From a bacterium (GTDB lineage Bacteria; Patescibacteriota; Microgenomatia; Levybacterales; UBA12049), in the NCBI GenBank assembly GCA_021852095.1, contig JAJZOC010000060.1, positions 1-19,650 on the forward strand: 19,650 nt of DNA, read 5' to 3'. Each line of letters starts with the position of its first letter. Within the stretch, counting starts at the first letter, position 1. Below the pieces are notes generated by a model. It did not search any database. It was not told the DNA's origin and saw only the letters and a program-made list of their open reading frames with translations. Position numbers and translations under genes: made by a program. Shown here piece by piece: positions 14,163-19,650 of the stretch.

Positions 14163-15290
14163 TTACTTCTTTAACGTGGCGGATGGAGATGCTTCTATGC
14201 CGGTTTTTGTAACTATACATAAAGTATTTTTTATCTCACAGGCAACGTACTTCTGAATCTCTAGAAAGTTTCCGTTGCCTTTCCTGGGAATAAGAACCCA
14301 TTCAAAATCATATCCGCTATTTGTCGGAGGATTTATCAAGAGCCCTAACCTGCCTGTCTGGCTATCTCCATAATCTAAAACAGAAGTTTGAATATTCGCG
14401 TTCTTCATCTGTTGAGCAAGTTTTATAAAACTGCCGAATTCACTTTCTTTAACGTCTGTGTCTATGCTGTTTTTGAGCGTTTGGTATAATTGAATTAGCT
14501 TAGCGGGATTTAAGAGTATTTGGAGAGAGAACAATTTTTTCCTAAAAGCTCGTATTATCTTTTCTTGCCTTTTTGATCTGGCAAAATCCGTTCCTTCGGG
14601 ACCTACCGCGTGGCGCGAACGCACGAATTCCAATGCTTGCGTACCATTCATATGCTGTAAGCCTTTTGAAAAATGAATATGCATATAACGGCAGGGAAAC
14701 ATTTGTAAATTCGACATGCCTGCCGAAGCCGTAGCCATTCGCTGAATTTCATCTTTAGTATGTCCGCATAAATCATTTTTCTTTCCGGGTATTGGATACT
14801 GGTAATCGTCAAAAGATCTGTCCACGTAAACGTCCAATCCTCCTACCAGATTGACAGCTTTTACAAAGCCATTAAAATCTATACGAAGAGCATAGTTTAT
14901 GGGTTGATTTAATATTTTACTAACAACTGCTTTTGCCAGAACAAGCCCTTCACCTTTGCCTTTATTTTGCCCCAAGGCATATGCCGTATTAATTTTGCCG
15001 TTAAGATCAGGAACCCAGAGATCTCTTGGTATAGAAATAAGATTTATTTTATTTGTTTTTTCATCTATACTGGCGAATATAATGGTATCCGTCAGGTTTG
15101 GGCCGTCATGAGTTCCCCCTCCTATACCAAGCAGTAAAACATTTATATGATCATCAGTTTTTTTAAGACTCACACTGCGGTTATCTGCCAACTGCCACAA
15201 AAGGGGAATATTTTTACCTATTTCGACAACAGCCAAGGCAACTGCCAAAATACAGAAAATCAAAATATATGTAAACAGTTTTTTATTCAT
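14163..15290 (-). CDS. Second LCP (LytR-CpsA-Psr) family protein
   Basis: This 375-aa LCP protein has an N-terminal membrane anchor (about 7-24) and an outside catalytic domain. Motifs are INVLLLGIGG (49-58), TDTIIFASID (67-76), ISIPRDLWVP (85-94), a NLVGGLDVYVD segment (147-157), FVRSRHAVGPEGTDFARSKRQE (222-243, given here as FVRSRH and DFARSKRQ) and the C-terminal LCP tail. The catalytic Arg and Asp positions are kept. An insert at about 172-205 carries C175 and C200, which could form a disulfide outside the cell and is not seen in the other LCP protein of this window. It lies between tpiA (8 nt upstream) and the two-component genes (30 nt downstream), probably in one transcript. Like its relatives it would attach a glycopolymer to the envelope. 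Confidence 0.9.
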   Translation of the reverse strand: MNKKLFTYILIFCILAVALAVVEIGKNIPLLWQLADNRSVSLKKTDDHINVLLLGIGGGTHDGPNLTDTIIFASIDEKTNKINLISIPRDLWVPDLNGKINTAYALGQNKGKGEGLVLAKAVVSKILNQPINYALRIDFNGFVKAVNLVGGLDVYVDRSFDDYQYPIPGKKNDLCGHTKDEIQRMATASAGMSNLQMFPCRYMHIHFSKGLQHMNGTQALEFVRSRHAVGPEGTDFARSKRQEKIIRAFRKKLFSLQILLNPAKLIQLYQTLKNSIDTDVKESEFGSFIKLAQQMKNANIQTSVLDYGDSQTGRLGLLINPPTNSGYDFEWVLIPRKGNGNFLEIQKYVACEIKNTLCIVTKTGIEASPSATLKK

Positions 15291-15298
15291 TTATTTTT

Positions 15299-15976
15299 TT
15301 AGGAAGATCTTATTATCTCCGCAAAACTTAAAGGATTAAGACTTGCTCCTCCAATCAATACACCGTCTATAAAAGGCATACTTGTAAATGATTTTACATT
15401 ACTTTCTGTAACACTCCCGCCATATAAAACAGGTATATTATCCACAATTTTTTTTATTTCCTCGGCTTTTTGATTGGCATTTTCCGGTGTATCTGCTTTA
15501 CCCGAACCTACAGCAAATAACGGTTCGTAGGCAACGATACAATTTTTAATTTTTAATTTTAAATTTTTAATTTGTTCTATTCTCGAAATACAGATTATCG
15601 GAGTTAACCCATTTCCTGTCGCCTGTATAATTTTTTTTGCTATCATTTCATCTGTTTCGCCAAAATACTTTCTTCTTTCGGAATGCCCAATAATTACATA
15701 ATCTGCGAACTCTTTTATTTGTTCTCCATTTACTTCTCCTGTATAGGCTCCAGACCCAAAAGGAGAAATATCCTGCGCGCCAAGCTTTATTTCTGATTTA
15801 TGACTTAAGATGTAAGATTTAAGAGCTGGAAGAAGAGTAAACGACGGACAAACTACGATTTCCTTATCCGCATTCTGAATTCTGAATTCTGAATTCTGAA
15901 TTGATTGAAGCCATTCTTTTGCTTCAAGTTCTGTCTTATTTGACTTCCAGTTGGCAACGATATAGAGTTTTTTCAT
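15299..15976 (-). CDS. tpiA: Triosephosphate isomerase, reduced form with heptamer-repeat segments
   Basis: TIM interconverts dihydroxyacetone phosphate and glyceraldehyde 3-phosphate in glycolysis. The ATG at 15976 (MKKLYIVANWKSN) is the natural start. A TTG start at 16006 would add 10 residues that the family lacks. Numbered from the ATG, the catalytic residues are K11 (NWKSNK), H98 (IIGHSERR) and E151 (AYEPLFAVGSG), followed by YGGSV and the phosphate-binding GVLIGGASL. The protein is about 225 aa, against 245-255 usually. Three surface helices are encoded by DNA with a 7-nt period (15541-15573, 15795-15822, 15872-15902). The usual C(V/I)GE motif after beta-5 reads CISR, and the helix before the catalytic Glu is replaced by IKNLKLKIKN. 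All active-site residues remain, so it is probably functional. It heads the tpiA-LCP-regulator-kinase block. Confidence 0.95.
   Translation of the reverse strand: MKKLYIVANWKSNKTELEAKEWLQSIQNSEFRIQNADKEIVVCPSFTLLPALKSYILSHKSEIKLGAQDISPFGSGAYTGEVNGEQIKEFADYVIIGHSERRKYFGETDEMIAKKIIQATGNGLTPIICISRIEQIKNLKLKIKNCIVAYEPLFAVGSGKADTPENANQKAEEIKKIVDNIPVLYGGSVTESNVKSFTSMPFIDGVLIGGASLNPLSFAEIIRSS
15541..15573. repeat. 7-nt tandem repeat (AATTTTT type) inside tpiA
   Basis: The plus strand reads AATTTTT, AATTTTT, AATTTTA, AATTTTT, AATTT: 4.7 units with one mismatch. On the coding strand it gives IKNLKLKIKN, a Lys/Leu-rich helix directly before the catalytic-Glu strand. Confidence 0.85.
15795..15822. repeat. 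Degenerate 7-nt repeat (GATTTAA type) inside tpiA
   Basis: Units GATTTAT, GACTTAA, GATGTAA and GATTTAA run in register. The coding strand gives LKSYILSHKSEI, a surface helix. Confidence 0.6.
15872..15902. repeat. 7-nt tandem repeat (ATTCTGA) inside tpiA
   Basis: There are four perfect ATTCTGA units plus ATT. On the coding strand it yields IQNSEFRIQN in the first helix of the enzyme. Confidence 0.9.
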
Positions 15977-16023
15977 ATATTCAACAAGCTCAATATAACC
16001 CTTCAATTTTCTTCAGGGTCATA

Positions 16024-16032
16024 TGGTACAAT
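16024..16032 (+). promoter_or_regulatory. Extended -10 element for uvrD
   Basis: TGGTACAAT (TGn plus TACAAT) ends 23 nt before the uvrD ATG. A -35 is not clear; TTCAAT at 16002-16007 has a 19-nt spacer. The extended -10 may be enough alone. Confidence 0.45.
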
Positions 16033-16045
16033 AAAGTATCTATTG

Positions 16046-16075
16046 ATTATATCCTATGACAGATGATTTCCTCAA
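16046..16075 (-). promoter_or_regulatory. Probable promoter for the tpiA operon
   Basis: On the minus strand TTGAGG (16070-16075), an 18-nt spacer and a perfect TATAAT (16046-16051) lie about 70 nt before the tpiA ATG. The -35 lies inside the first codons of the divergent uvrD gene, so the two promoters are interleaved and could compete. Confidence 0.5.
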
Positions 16076-17942
16076 GGACTTAAATCCGGAGCAAAAAAAG
16101 GCAGTTTTGACAAAAGACGGTCCAATGATAATTTTGGCAGGGGCAGGCAGTGGAAAAACAAGAGTTATTACCTATAGAGTTATTAACCTTTTATTAAACG
16201 GCGTTAAACCCGAAAATATTCTCTGCGTTACGTTTACAAATAAAGCCGCCAACGAAATGAAAGAAAGAGTCAAAAAAAACCTATCCCTCATTTCTCATCT
16301 CTCATCTTTCAATTCTCCCACGGTTTCCACTTTCCATTCTCTTTGCGCAAAAATTTTGAGGAGGGATGGAAAACATATTAATCTCTCGCCGGGGTTTGTT
16401 ATTTATGACACATCCGATCAGCTTGATTTAATAAAGCAGATTTTTAAATTGCTTGGAATTTCCCCTAAAGATTATAAACCAAGTTCTATTCTGGCAACTA
16501 TTTCCCAGGCAAAAAACGAATTAATTACAAGCGCTGATTATCTCTCTATTGCCCGGGGACATTTTCAGGAAACTGCCGCTCGGGTATATGTTTTATACGA
16601 AAAACTGCTCAAGGAAAACGAAGCCTTGGATTTTGACGATCTGCTGTTAAAAACAGCTGAACTCTTTTCGAAAAATAAAGAAATTTTAAACAGATATCAG
16701 GAATTATTTAAATATATTTTAATAGATGAGTATCAGGACACAAATCACGCCCAATATTACTTAACAAAAATGCTTGCTTTAAAATACAATAACATATGCG
16801 TAGTCGGGGATTTTTCTCAAAGTATTTATTCTTGGCGGGGAGCGGATTTCAGAAACCTTACAAAATTTAAAGAAGATTTTAAGAATACTCAAGTTTTTTC
16901 TCTGTCTCAAAACTATCGCTCAACCAAGGTTATTTTGGACGCGGCGTCCGCTGTTATCTCTAACAACACGACCCATCCTGTGCTTTCTCTTTGGACAGAT
17001 AATCCCAAGGGGGAAGATTTAATTATCTACGAGGCAGGCAACGAAAGAGACGAAGCGCAGTTTATCTTAAACAGGATTAATGATTTTCGTTTTTCTCAAA
17101 ATGATTTTAAATTAAAAGATGCCGCTGTTTTATACCGAATAAATTCACAATCAAGGGTAATCGAAGAAACATTTTTGCAAATGGGCATTCCCTATTTATT
17201 AGTCGGAGGCACAAGGTTTTACGAAAGAAAAGAAATAAAAGATTTGGTTTCCTATTTGAGGGTTTTGGCAAACCCCAAAGATCAGGTTTCCCGAAAAAGA
17301 ATTGAAAAATTAGGCAAAGCAAGATTTGAAAGATTCGGAGATTTAAAGGAAAAATTAGAAATACAAGATTTGAACTCCCTTAAAACTAATGATATTTTGA
17401 CGCAAGTATTTCTAGCGACTGATTATCTTTCTTTATATGATGAAAAAGACGAAGAAGATAGACAAAGGCTGGAAAATATTAAAGAACTTCGCTCTGTAGC
17501 AATGGAATTTCCTAACCTTACGGAATTTTTGGAAAACGTTTCGTTAGTTGAACAAGAATATCCTTCGGCTTCGCTCAGGGCAAGTATGCCGGATAAAAAC
17601 ATAAATAATGGCAATAAAGATGCCGTAACTTTGATGACAATTCACGCGGCAAAAGGATTGGAGTTTAAAACAGTCTTTATCGTAGGTATGGAAGAAGGGT
17701 TATTTCCGCACTCAAGAAGCCTTATGGATAAAAACGAACTGGAAGAAGAAAGAAGGCTTTGTTATGTGGGAATGACCCGGGCGCGGGAAAAGCTTTTTTT
17801 AACTTATGCCAGAAAACGTTTATTCTTTGGTCAAAGAACCTCAAACGTTGTTTCAAGGTTTATTTTTGAACTGCCGGAAAAAGTTTTAGAAAAAAGCTTT
17901 AGTAATTTAAATTCAGAAAACGATGCACCTGAGTTTTTATGA
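16056..17942 (+). CDS. uvrD: UvrD/PcrA/Rep superfamily 1 DNA helicase
   Basis: This ATP-driven 3'-5' DNA helicase family acts in repair and replication restart. The 628-aa protein has the Q motif LNPEQKKAV (9-17), Walker A AGAGSGKT (28-35), motif Ia TFTNKAANEM (59-68), motif II IDEYQDTN (223-230), motif III GDFSQSIYSWRGAD (251-264; usually GDDDQ or GDxxQ), motif IV QNYRST (285-290), motif V VTLMTIHAAKGLEF (524-537) and motif VI CYVGMTRAREKL (569-580). It is about 100 aa shorter than typical PcrA, mainly in the 2B domain and the C-terminal tail. Two low-complexity inserts are visible: SLISHLSSFNSP (77-88), encoded by 7-nt repeats, and SASLRAS (504-510), encoded by an interspersed-repeat-like tract at 17561-17584. 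Both fall at domain loops. It is transcribed divergently from tpiA. Confidence 0.96.
   Translation: MTDDFLKDLNPEQKKAVLTKDGPMIILAGAGSGKTRVITYRVINLLLNGVKPENILCVTFTNKAANEMKERVKKNLSLISHLSSFNSPTVSTFHSLCAKILRRDGKHINLSPGFVIYDTSDQLDLIKQIFKLLGISPKDYKPSSILATISQAKNELITSADYLSIARGHFQETAARVYVLYEKLLKENEALDFDDLLLKTAELFSKNKEILNRYQELFKYILIDEYQDTNHAQYYLTKMLALKYNNICVVGDFSQSIYSWRGADFRNLTKFKEDFKNTQVFSLSQNYRSTKVILDAASAVISNNTTHPVLSLWTDNPKGEDLIIYEAGNERDEAQFILNRINDFRFSQNDFKLKDAAVLYRINSQSRVIEETFLQMGIPYLLVGGTRFYERKEIKDLVSYLRVLANPKDQVSRKRIEKLGKARFERFGDLKEKLEIQDLNSLKTNDILTQVFLATDYLSLYDEKDEEDRQRLENIKELRSVAMEFPNLTEFLENVSLVEQEYPSASLRASMPDKNINNGNKDAVTLMTIHAAKGLEFKTVFIVGMEEGLFPHSRSLMDKNELEEERRLCYVGMTRAREKLFLTYARKRLFFGQRTSNVVSRFIFELPEKVLEKSFSNLNSENDAPEFL
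16287..16307. repeat. 7-nt tandem repeat (CTCATCT) inside uvrD
   Basis: Units CTCATTT, CTCATCT and CTCATCT are in register. Degenerate units extend the phase to about 16280-16314. It encodes part of SLISHLSSF between helicase motif Ia and the following TFHS segment. Confidence 0.75.
17561..17584. repeat. Interspersed-repeat-like insert in uvrD
   Basis: TCCTTCGGCTTCGCTCAGGG is GC-rich against an AT-rich gene and encodes SASLRAS. Its complement, with CTGAGCGAAGCCGAAGG, resembles short dispersed repeats that I recall from many uncultivated bacterial genomes. I cannot confirm a match here. It lies just before helicase motif V. Confidence 0.45.
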
Positions 17943-18057
17943 TTCATAATAGAAACTCAAAGTGTAAAGTGCAAAAATCAAAGCCAAAACTTAAAGCTAA
18001 AAGCTATTTATTTTTGAGTTTTGAATTGTAATTTTGAATTTTGAATTTTGAATTTTT
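17943..18057. repeat. Intergenic heptamer tracts between uvrD and femAB
   Basis: The 115-bp gap is nearly all 7-nt periodic. From 17959 to 18007 there are seven degenerate units starting AAAGTGT, AAAGTGC, AAAAATC, AAAGCCA. From 18012 to 18057 TTTTGAA-type units follow (TTTTGAG, TTTTGAA, a 6-nt slip, then three perfect TTTTGAA). No terminator or promoter is clear. The tract ends one base before the next ATG, so it takes the place of a ribosome site. Confidence 0.75.
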
Positions 18058-19113
18058 ATGGTTGTTAAAGATGTTACCGACAGAGATAAGAAAGACTTGA
18101 ATAGCATTGCAGCTCACCCATTACAGTCATTCGAGTGGGGTGAATTCAGAAAAAAAACCGGAATAAAGGTTATTCGGGGAGATAATTTCCAACTAACCGT
18201 ACATCAGATTCCCCATACTCCTTGGGCTATCGGATATATGCCTAAAGGGCCGCTCCCGGATCAAAAAATGATGACTGAACTTTATAAAATTGGCAAAGAA
18301 AATAAATGTATTTTTATCCAACTTGAACCGAATGTTGAAAAAAATAAACTACCTCAAAATTGGAAATTGGAAATTGGAAATTGGAAATTGCGCGAAGCGG
18401 CTCATCCCCTCTTTACCCGCTACACCTTTATTCTTGACCTAACCAAATCTGAAGAAGAATTATTAAAAAATATGCATCCGAAGACCCGTTATAATATCCG
18501 CATTGCCCAAAAACACGGCGTAGAGATTACCGAGGATAATTCTGATACGGCTTTCGAAGAATATCTAAAATTAACTGAAGAAACAACCAAACGGCAAAGA
18601 TTTTTTGCTCACAGCGAAAAATACCATCGGCTGATGTGGGAAACGTTGAAAAGTCAAAAGTCAAAAGTCAAAAGTCAAAAGTTGGATACGGATAAACTGA
18701 CTGCGCATTTATTCTTAGCTAAATATCAACCAAAAAATATCTCTCACCTCTCACCTCTCACCTCTCAATTCGTCTTGGCCGCTTGGATTTTATTTGTTTT
18801 TAAGGATACGCTTTATTATCCTTACGGCGCATCAAGCAATAAACACCGCGAAACCATGGCGTCAAATCTTTTGATGTGGGAAGCGATCCGCTTCGGGAAA
18901 AAATTAGGTCTTAAAAAGTTCGACATGTGGGGCGCGCTAGGACATGCTCCTGATAAAAACGATCCGTGGTACGGCTTTCACAGGTTTAAAGAGGGTTATG
19001 GCGGAGAATTGACGGAGTTTGTCGGAAGTTTTGATTTTGTAATAAATCCCCTGTTTTATGAGGTTTATAAAATTGCAGATAAACTTCGCTGGCTGTTTTT
19101 AAGACTAAAATGA
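18058..19113 (+). CDS. FemAB-family peptidoglycan bridge aminoacyltransferase
   Basis: FemAB-type enzymes (FemX, MurM relatives) use aminoacyl-tRNA to add amino acids to the peptidoglycan stem peptide at the inner membrane face. The 351-aa protein has the N-terminal LQSFEWGEFRKKTG (22-35), the GYMPKGPLP segment (59-67), PKTRYNIRIAQKHGVE (141-156, the TRYNIR hallmark), YPYGASSNKHRETMASNLLMWEAI (254-277; given in part as YPYGASS and LLMWEAI), FDMWGALGH (288-296) and GFHRFKEGYGG (306-316). These fit the two-lobe GNAT-like fold. Three 7-nt repeat tracts inside the gene encode NWKLEIGNWKL (101-111), LKSQKSKVKSQKL (197-209) and NISHLSPLTS (227-236), all at probable loop or helix surfaces. It overlaps the next gene by 4 nt (ATGA), so both are probably co-translated. 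Confidence 0.9.
   Translation: MVVKDVTDRDKKDLNSIAAHPLQSFEWGEFRKKTGIKVIRGDNFQLTVHQIPHTPWAIGYMPKGPLPDQKMMTELYKIGKENKCIFIQLEPNVEKNKLPQNWKLEIGNWKLREAAHPLFTRYTFILDLTKSEEELLKNMHPKTRYNIRIAQKHGVEITEDNSDTAFEEYLKLTEETTKRQRFFAHSEKYHRLMWETLKSQKSKVKSQKLDTDKLTAHLFLAKYQPKNISHLSPLTSQFVLAAWILFVFKDTLYYPYGASSNKHRETMASNLLMWEAIRFGKKLGLKKFDMWGALGHAPDKNDPWYGFHRFKEGYGGELTEFVGSFDFVINPLFYEVYKIADKLRWLFLRLK
18361..18390. repeat. 7-nt tandem repeat (TGGAAAT) inside the femAB-like gene
   Basis: There are four perfect TGGAAAT units plus TG. Read in frame it gives NWKLEIGNWKL. Confidence 0.9.
18649..18682. repeat. 7-nt tandem repeat (AAAAGTC) inside the femAB-like gene
   Basis: There are four perfect AAAAGTC units plus AAAAGT. 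Read in frame it gives KSQKSKVKSQK in the region that in the family forms a coiled helical arm or domain linker. Confidence 0.9.
18742..18767. repeat. 7-nt tandem repeat (TCTCACC) inside the femAB-like gene
   Basis: There are three perfect TCTCACC units plus TCTCAA. Read in frame it gives SHLSPLTSQ between two core beta strands. Confidence 0.9.
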
Positions 19114-19650
19114 AACTTGCCCAAAAAATAATCGGCAAACTGGAAAATATCCATCCTTTATATATTTTTACAGTCTTATTTTTACTAACTCTGATTGTCT
19201 ACGGCGTTTCTCTTTCCAACGGTTTTGTTTGGGATGACGAGGAACAAATAGTCAATAATGCAATTATCCAAAACTTACACAACATACCCTATTTATTTAC
19301 CGCAAGCACTTTTAACACCGGCGGAGCAGGAGGTCTTTCGGGTTGGTATTATAAACCGCTAATGCCTTTTGTGTTTTCCATAATTTTCTGGATGTTTGGC
19401 AATAACGCCTTTGGTTTTCATCTTTTTGACATCTTTTTGCATTTTATTAACGGAGTTTTAATATTTATTCTGTTTAGAAAAATATTTCTCTTACAAAAAC
19501 TGCGGTTTGCAACCGCTATTCCTTTTATTCTCTCTATGATTTTTATTGTCCACCCGGCGAATACGGAAAGCGTTGCCTATATCTCAAGCACCCAGGAACT
19601 TTTATATGTTTTTTTTATGCTGTTTGCTCTCTTATTCACTTTTCGTGTAT
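19110..19650 (+). CDS. GT-C type multi-spanning membrane glycosyltransferase (5' part, cut by window edge)
   Basis: The frame is open from an ATG at 19110 to the window end (180 codons) and has no stop. The product is mostly hydrophobic, with about four to five membrane helices in view. The first helix (about 19-38) is followed by an acidic outside loop, FVWDDEEQIVNN, typical of GT-C enzymes that use lipid-linked sugars (PMT/GT39-like and TMTC-like families place an Asp-rich motif here). Further features are WYYKPLMPFVF and HPANTESVAYISSTQELLY, resembling the HPxxTExVAxIxxR motif of the TMTC-like group. The C-terminal half, which might hold TPR repeats, is outside the window. It overlaps the femAB-like gene by ATGA and would glycosylate proteins or envelope polymers outside the membrane. 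Confidence 0.8.
   Translation, partial: MKLAQKIIGKLENIHPLYIFTVLFLLTLIVYGVSLSNGFVWDDEEQIVNNAIIQNLHNIPYLFTASTFNTGGAGGLSGWYYKPLMPFVFSIIFWMFGNNAFGFHLFDIFLHFINGVLIFILFRKIFLLQKLRFATAIPFILSMIFIVHPANTESVAYISSTQELLYVFFMLFALLFTFRV

Noticed and set aside
15977..16006. TTG start adding 10 residues to triosephosphate isomerase
   Set aside because: The ATG at 15976 gives the family's normal MKKLYIVANWK N-terminus. The extension has no counterpart and no good ribosome site.
15541..18767. CRISPR array or phage-type repeat-spacer structure
   Set aside because: The tandem repeats are only 7 nt, without spacers, differ in unit sequence from tract to tract, and mostly lie inside conserved coding genes.

Overview
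The window looks like a chromosomal fragment of an uncultivated bacterium with a reduced, AT-rich genome. The most likely source is the Patescibacteria/Candidate Phyla Radiation, perhaps Microgenomates. This placement is an inference from several signs: compact minus-strand operons with 2-8 nt gaps, few Shine-Dalgarno sites, shortened or reworked housekeeping proteins (a Lon ATPase without its protease domain, a divergent RNase J, a small triosephosphate isomerase), and in-frame low-complexity inserts in conserved proteins. UGA serves as a stop codon in several genes, so the UGA-recoded lineages (Gracilibacteria/Absconditabacteria) are excluded. No rRNA, tRNA, CRISPR array or transposase was seen.

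Layout. 1-781: a secreted or anchored Pro/Thr-rich protein of unknown function (minus strand). 782-1170: a non-coding stretch crowded with short palindromes and TTAACGG heptamers. 1171-6540: a minus-strand RNA and protein quality-control block in transcription order rpsO, pnp, lon-like ATPase, rnj, with a near-consensus promoter upstream of rpsO. 6678-8779: an LCP-family cell-wall ligase overlapping (ATGA) a membrane-anchored beta-propeller protein. 8838-8996: a previously uncalled 52-aa Cys/His-rich protein with an exceptionally strong ribosome binding site, followed by a long hairpin. 9260-12471: a four-gene plus-strand operon encoding FMN-binding protein 1, ApbE flavin transferase, FMN-binding protein 2, and an RnfD/NqrB-like membrane domain fused to a ferredoxin-NADP reductase module. 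12440-16006: a minus-strand operon of tpiA, a second LCP protein, an OmpR-type response regulator and a histidine kinase, whose end overlaps the end of the redox operon. 16056-19650: uvrD/pcrA helicase, a FemAB-like aminoacyl transferase, and the start of a GT-C membrane glycosyltransferase cut by the window edge.

How it may work. The redox operon reads as a self-contained transmembrane electron line. Cytosolic NAD(P)H would reduce FAD in the fusion protein, electrons would cross the membrane through the RnfD/NqrB-like part, and they would reach two anchored extracytoplasmic FMN proteins whose FMN is attached covalently by ApbE. The flanking genes (two LCP ligases, FemAB, GT-C, two-component system) concern the cell envelope.

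The most unusual sequence-level signal is a set of about ten tracts with an exact 7-nt period but different unit sequences. Nine lie between 15.5 and 18.8 kb, several inside conserved genes, and one sits in the rpsO leader.
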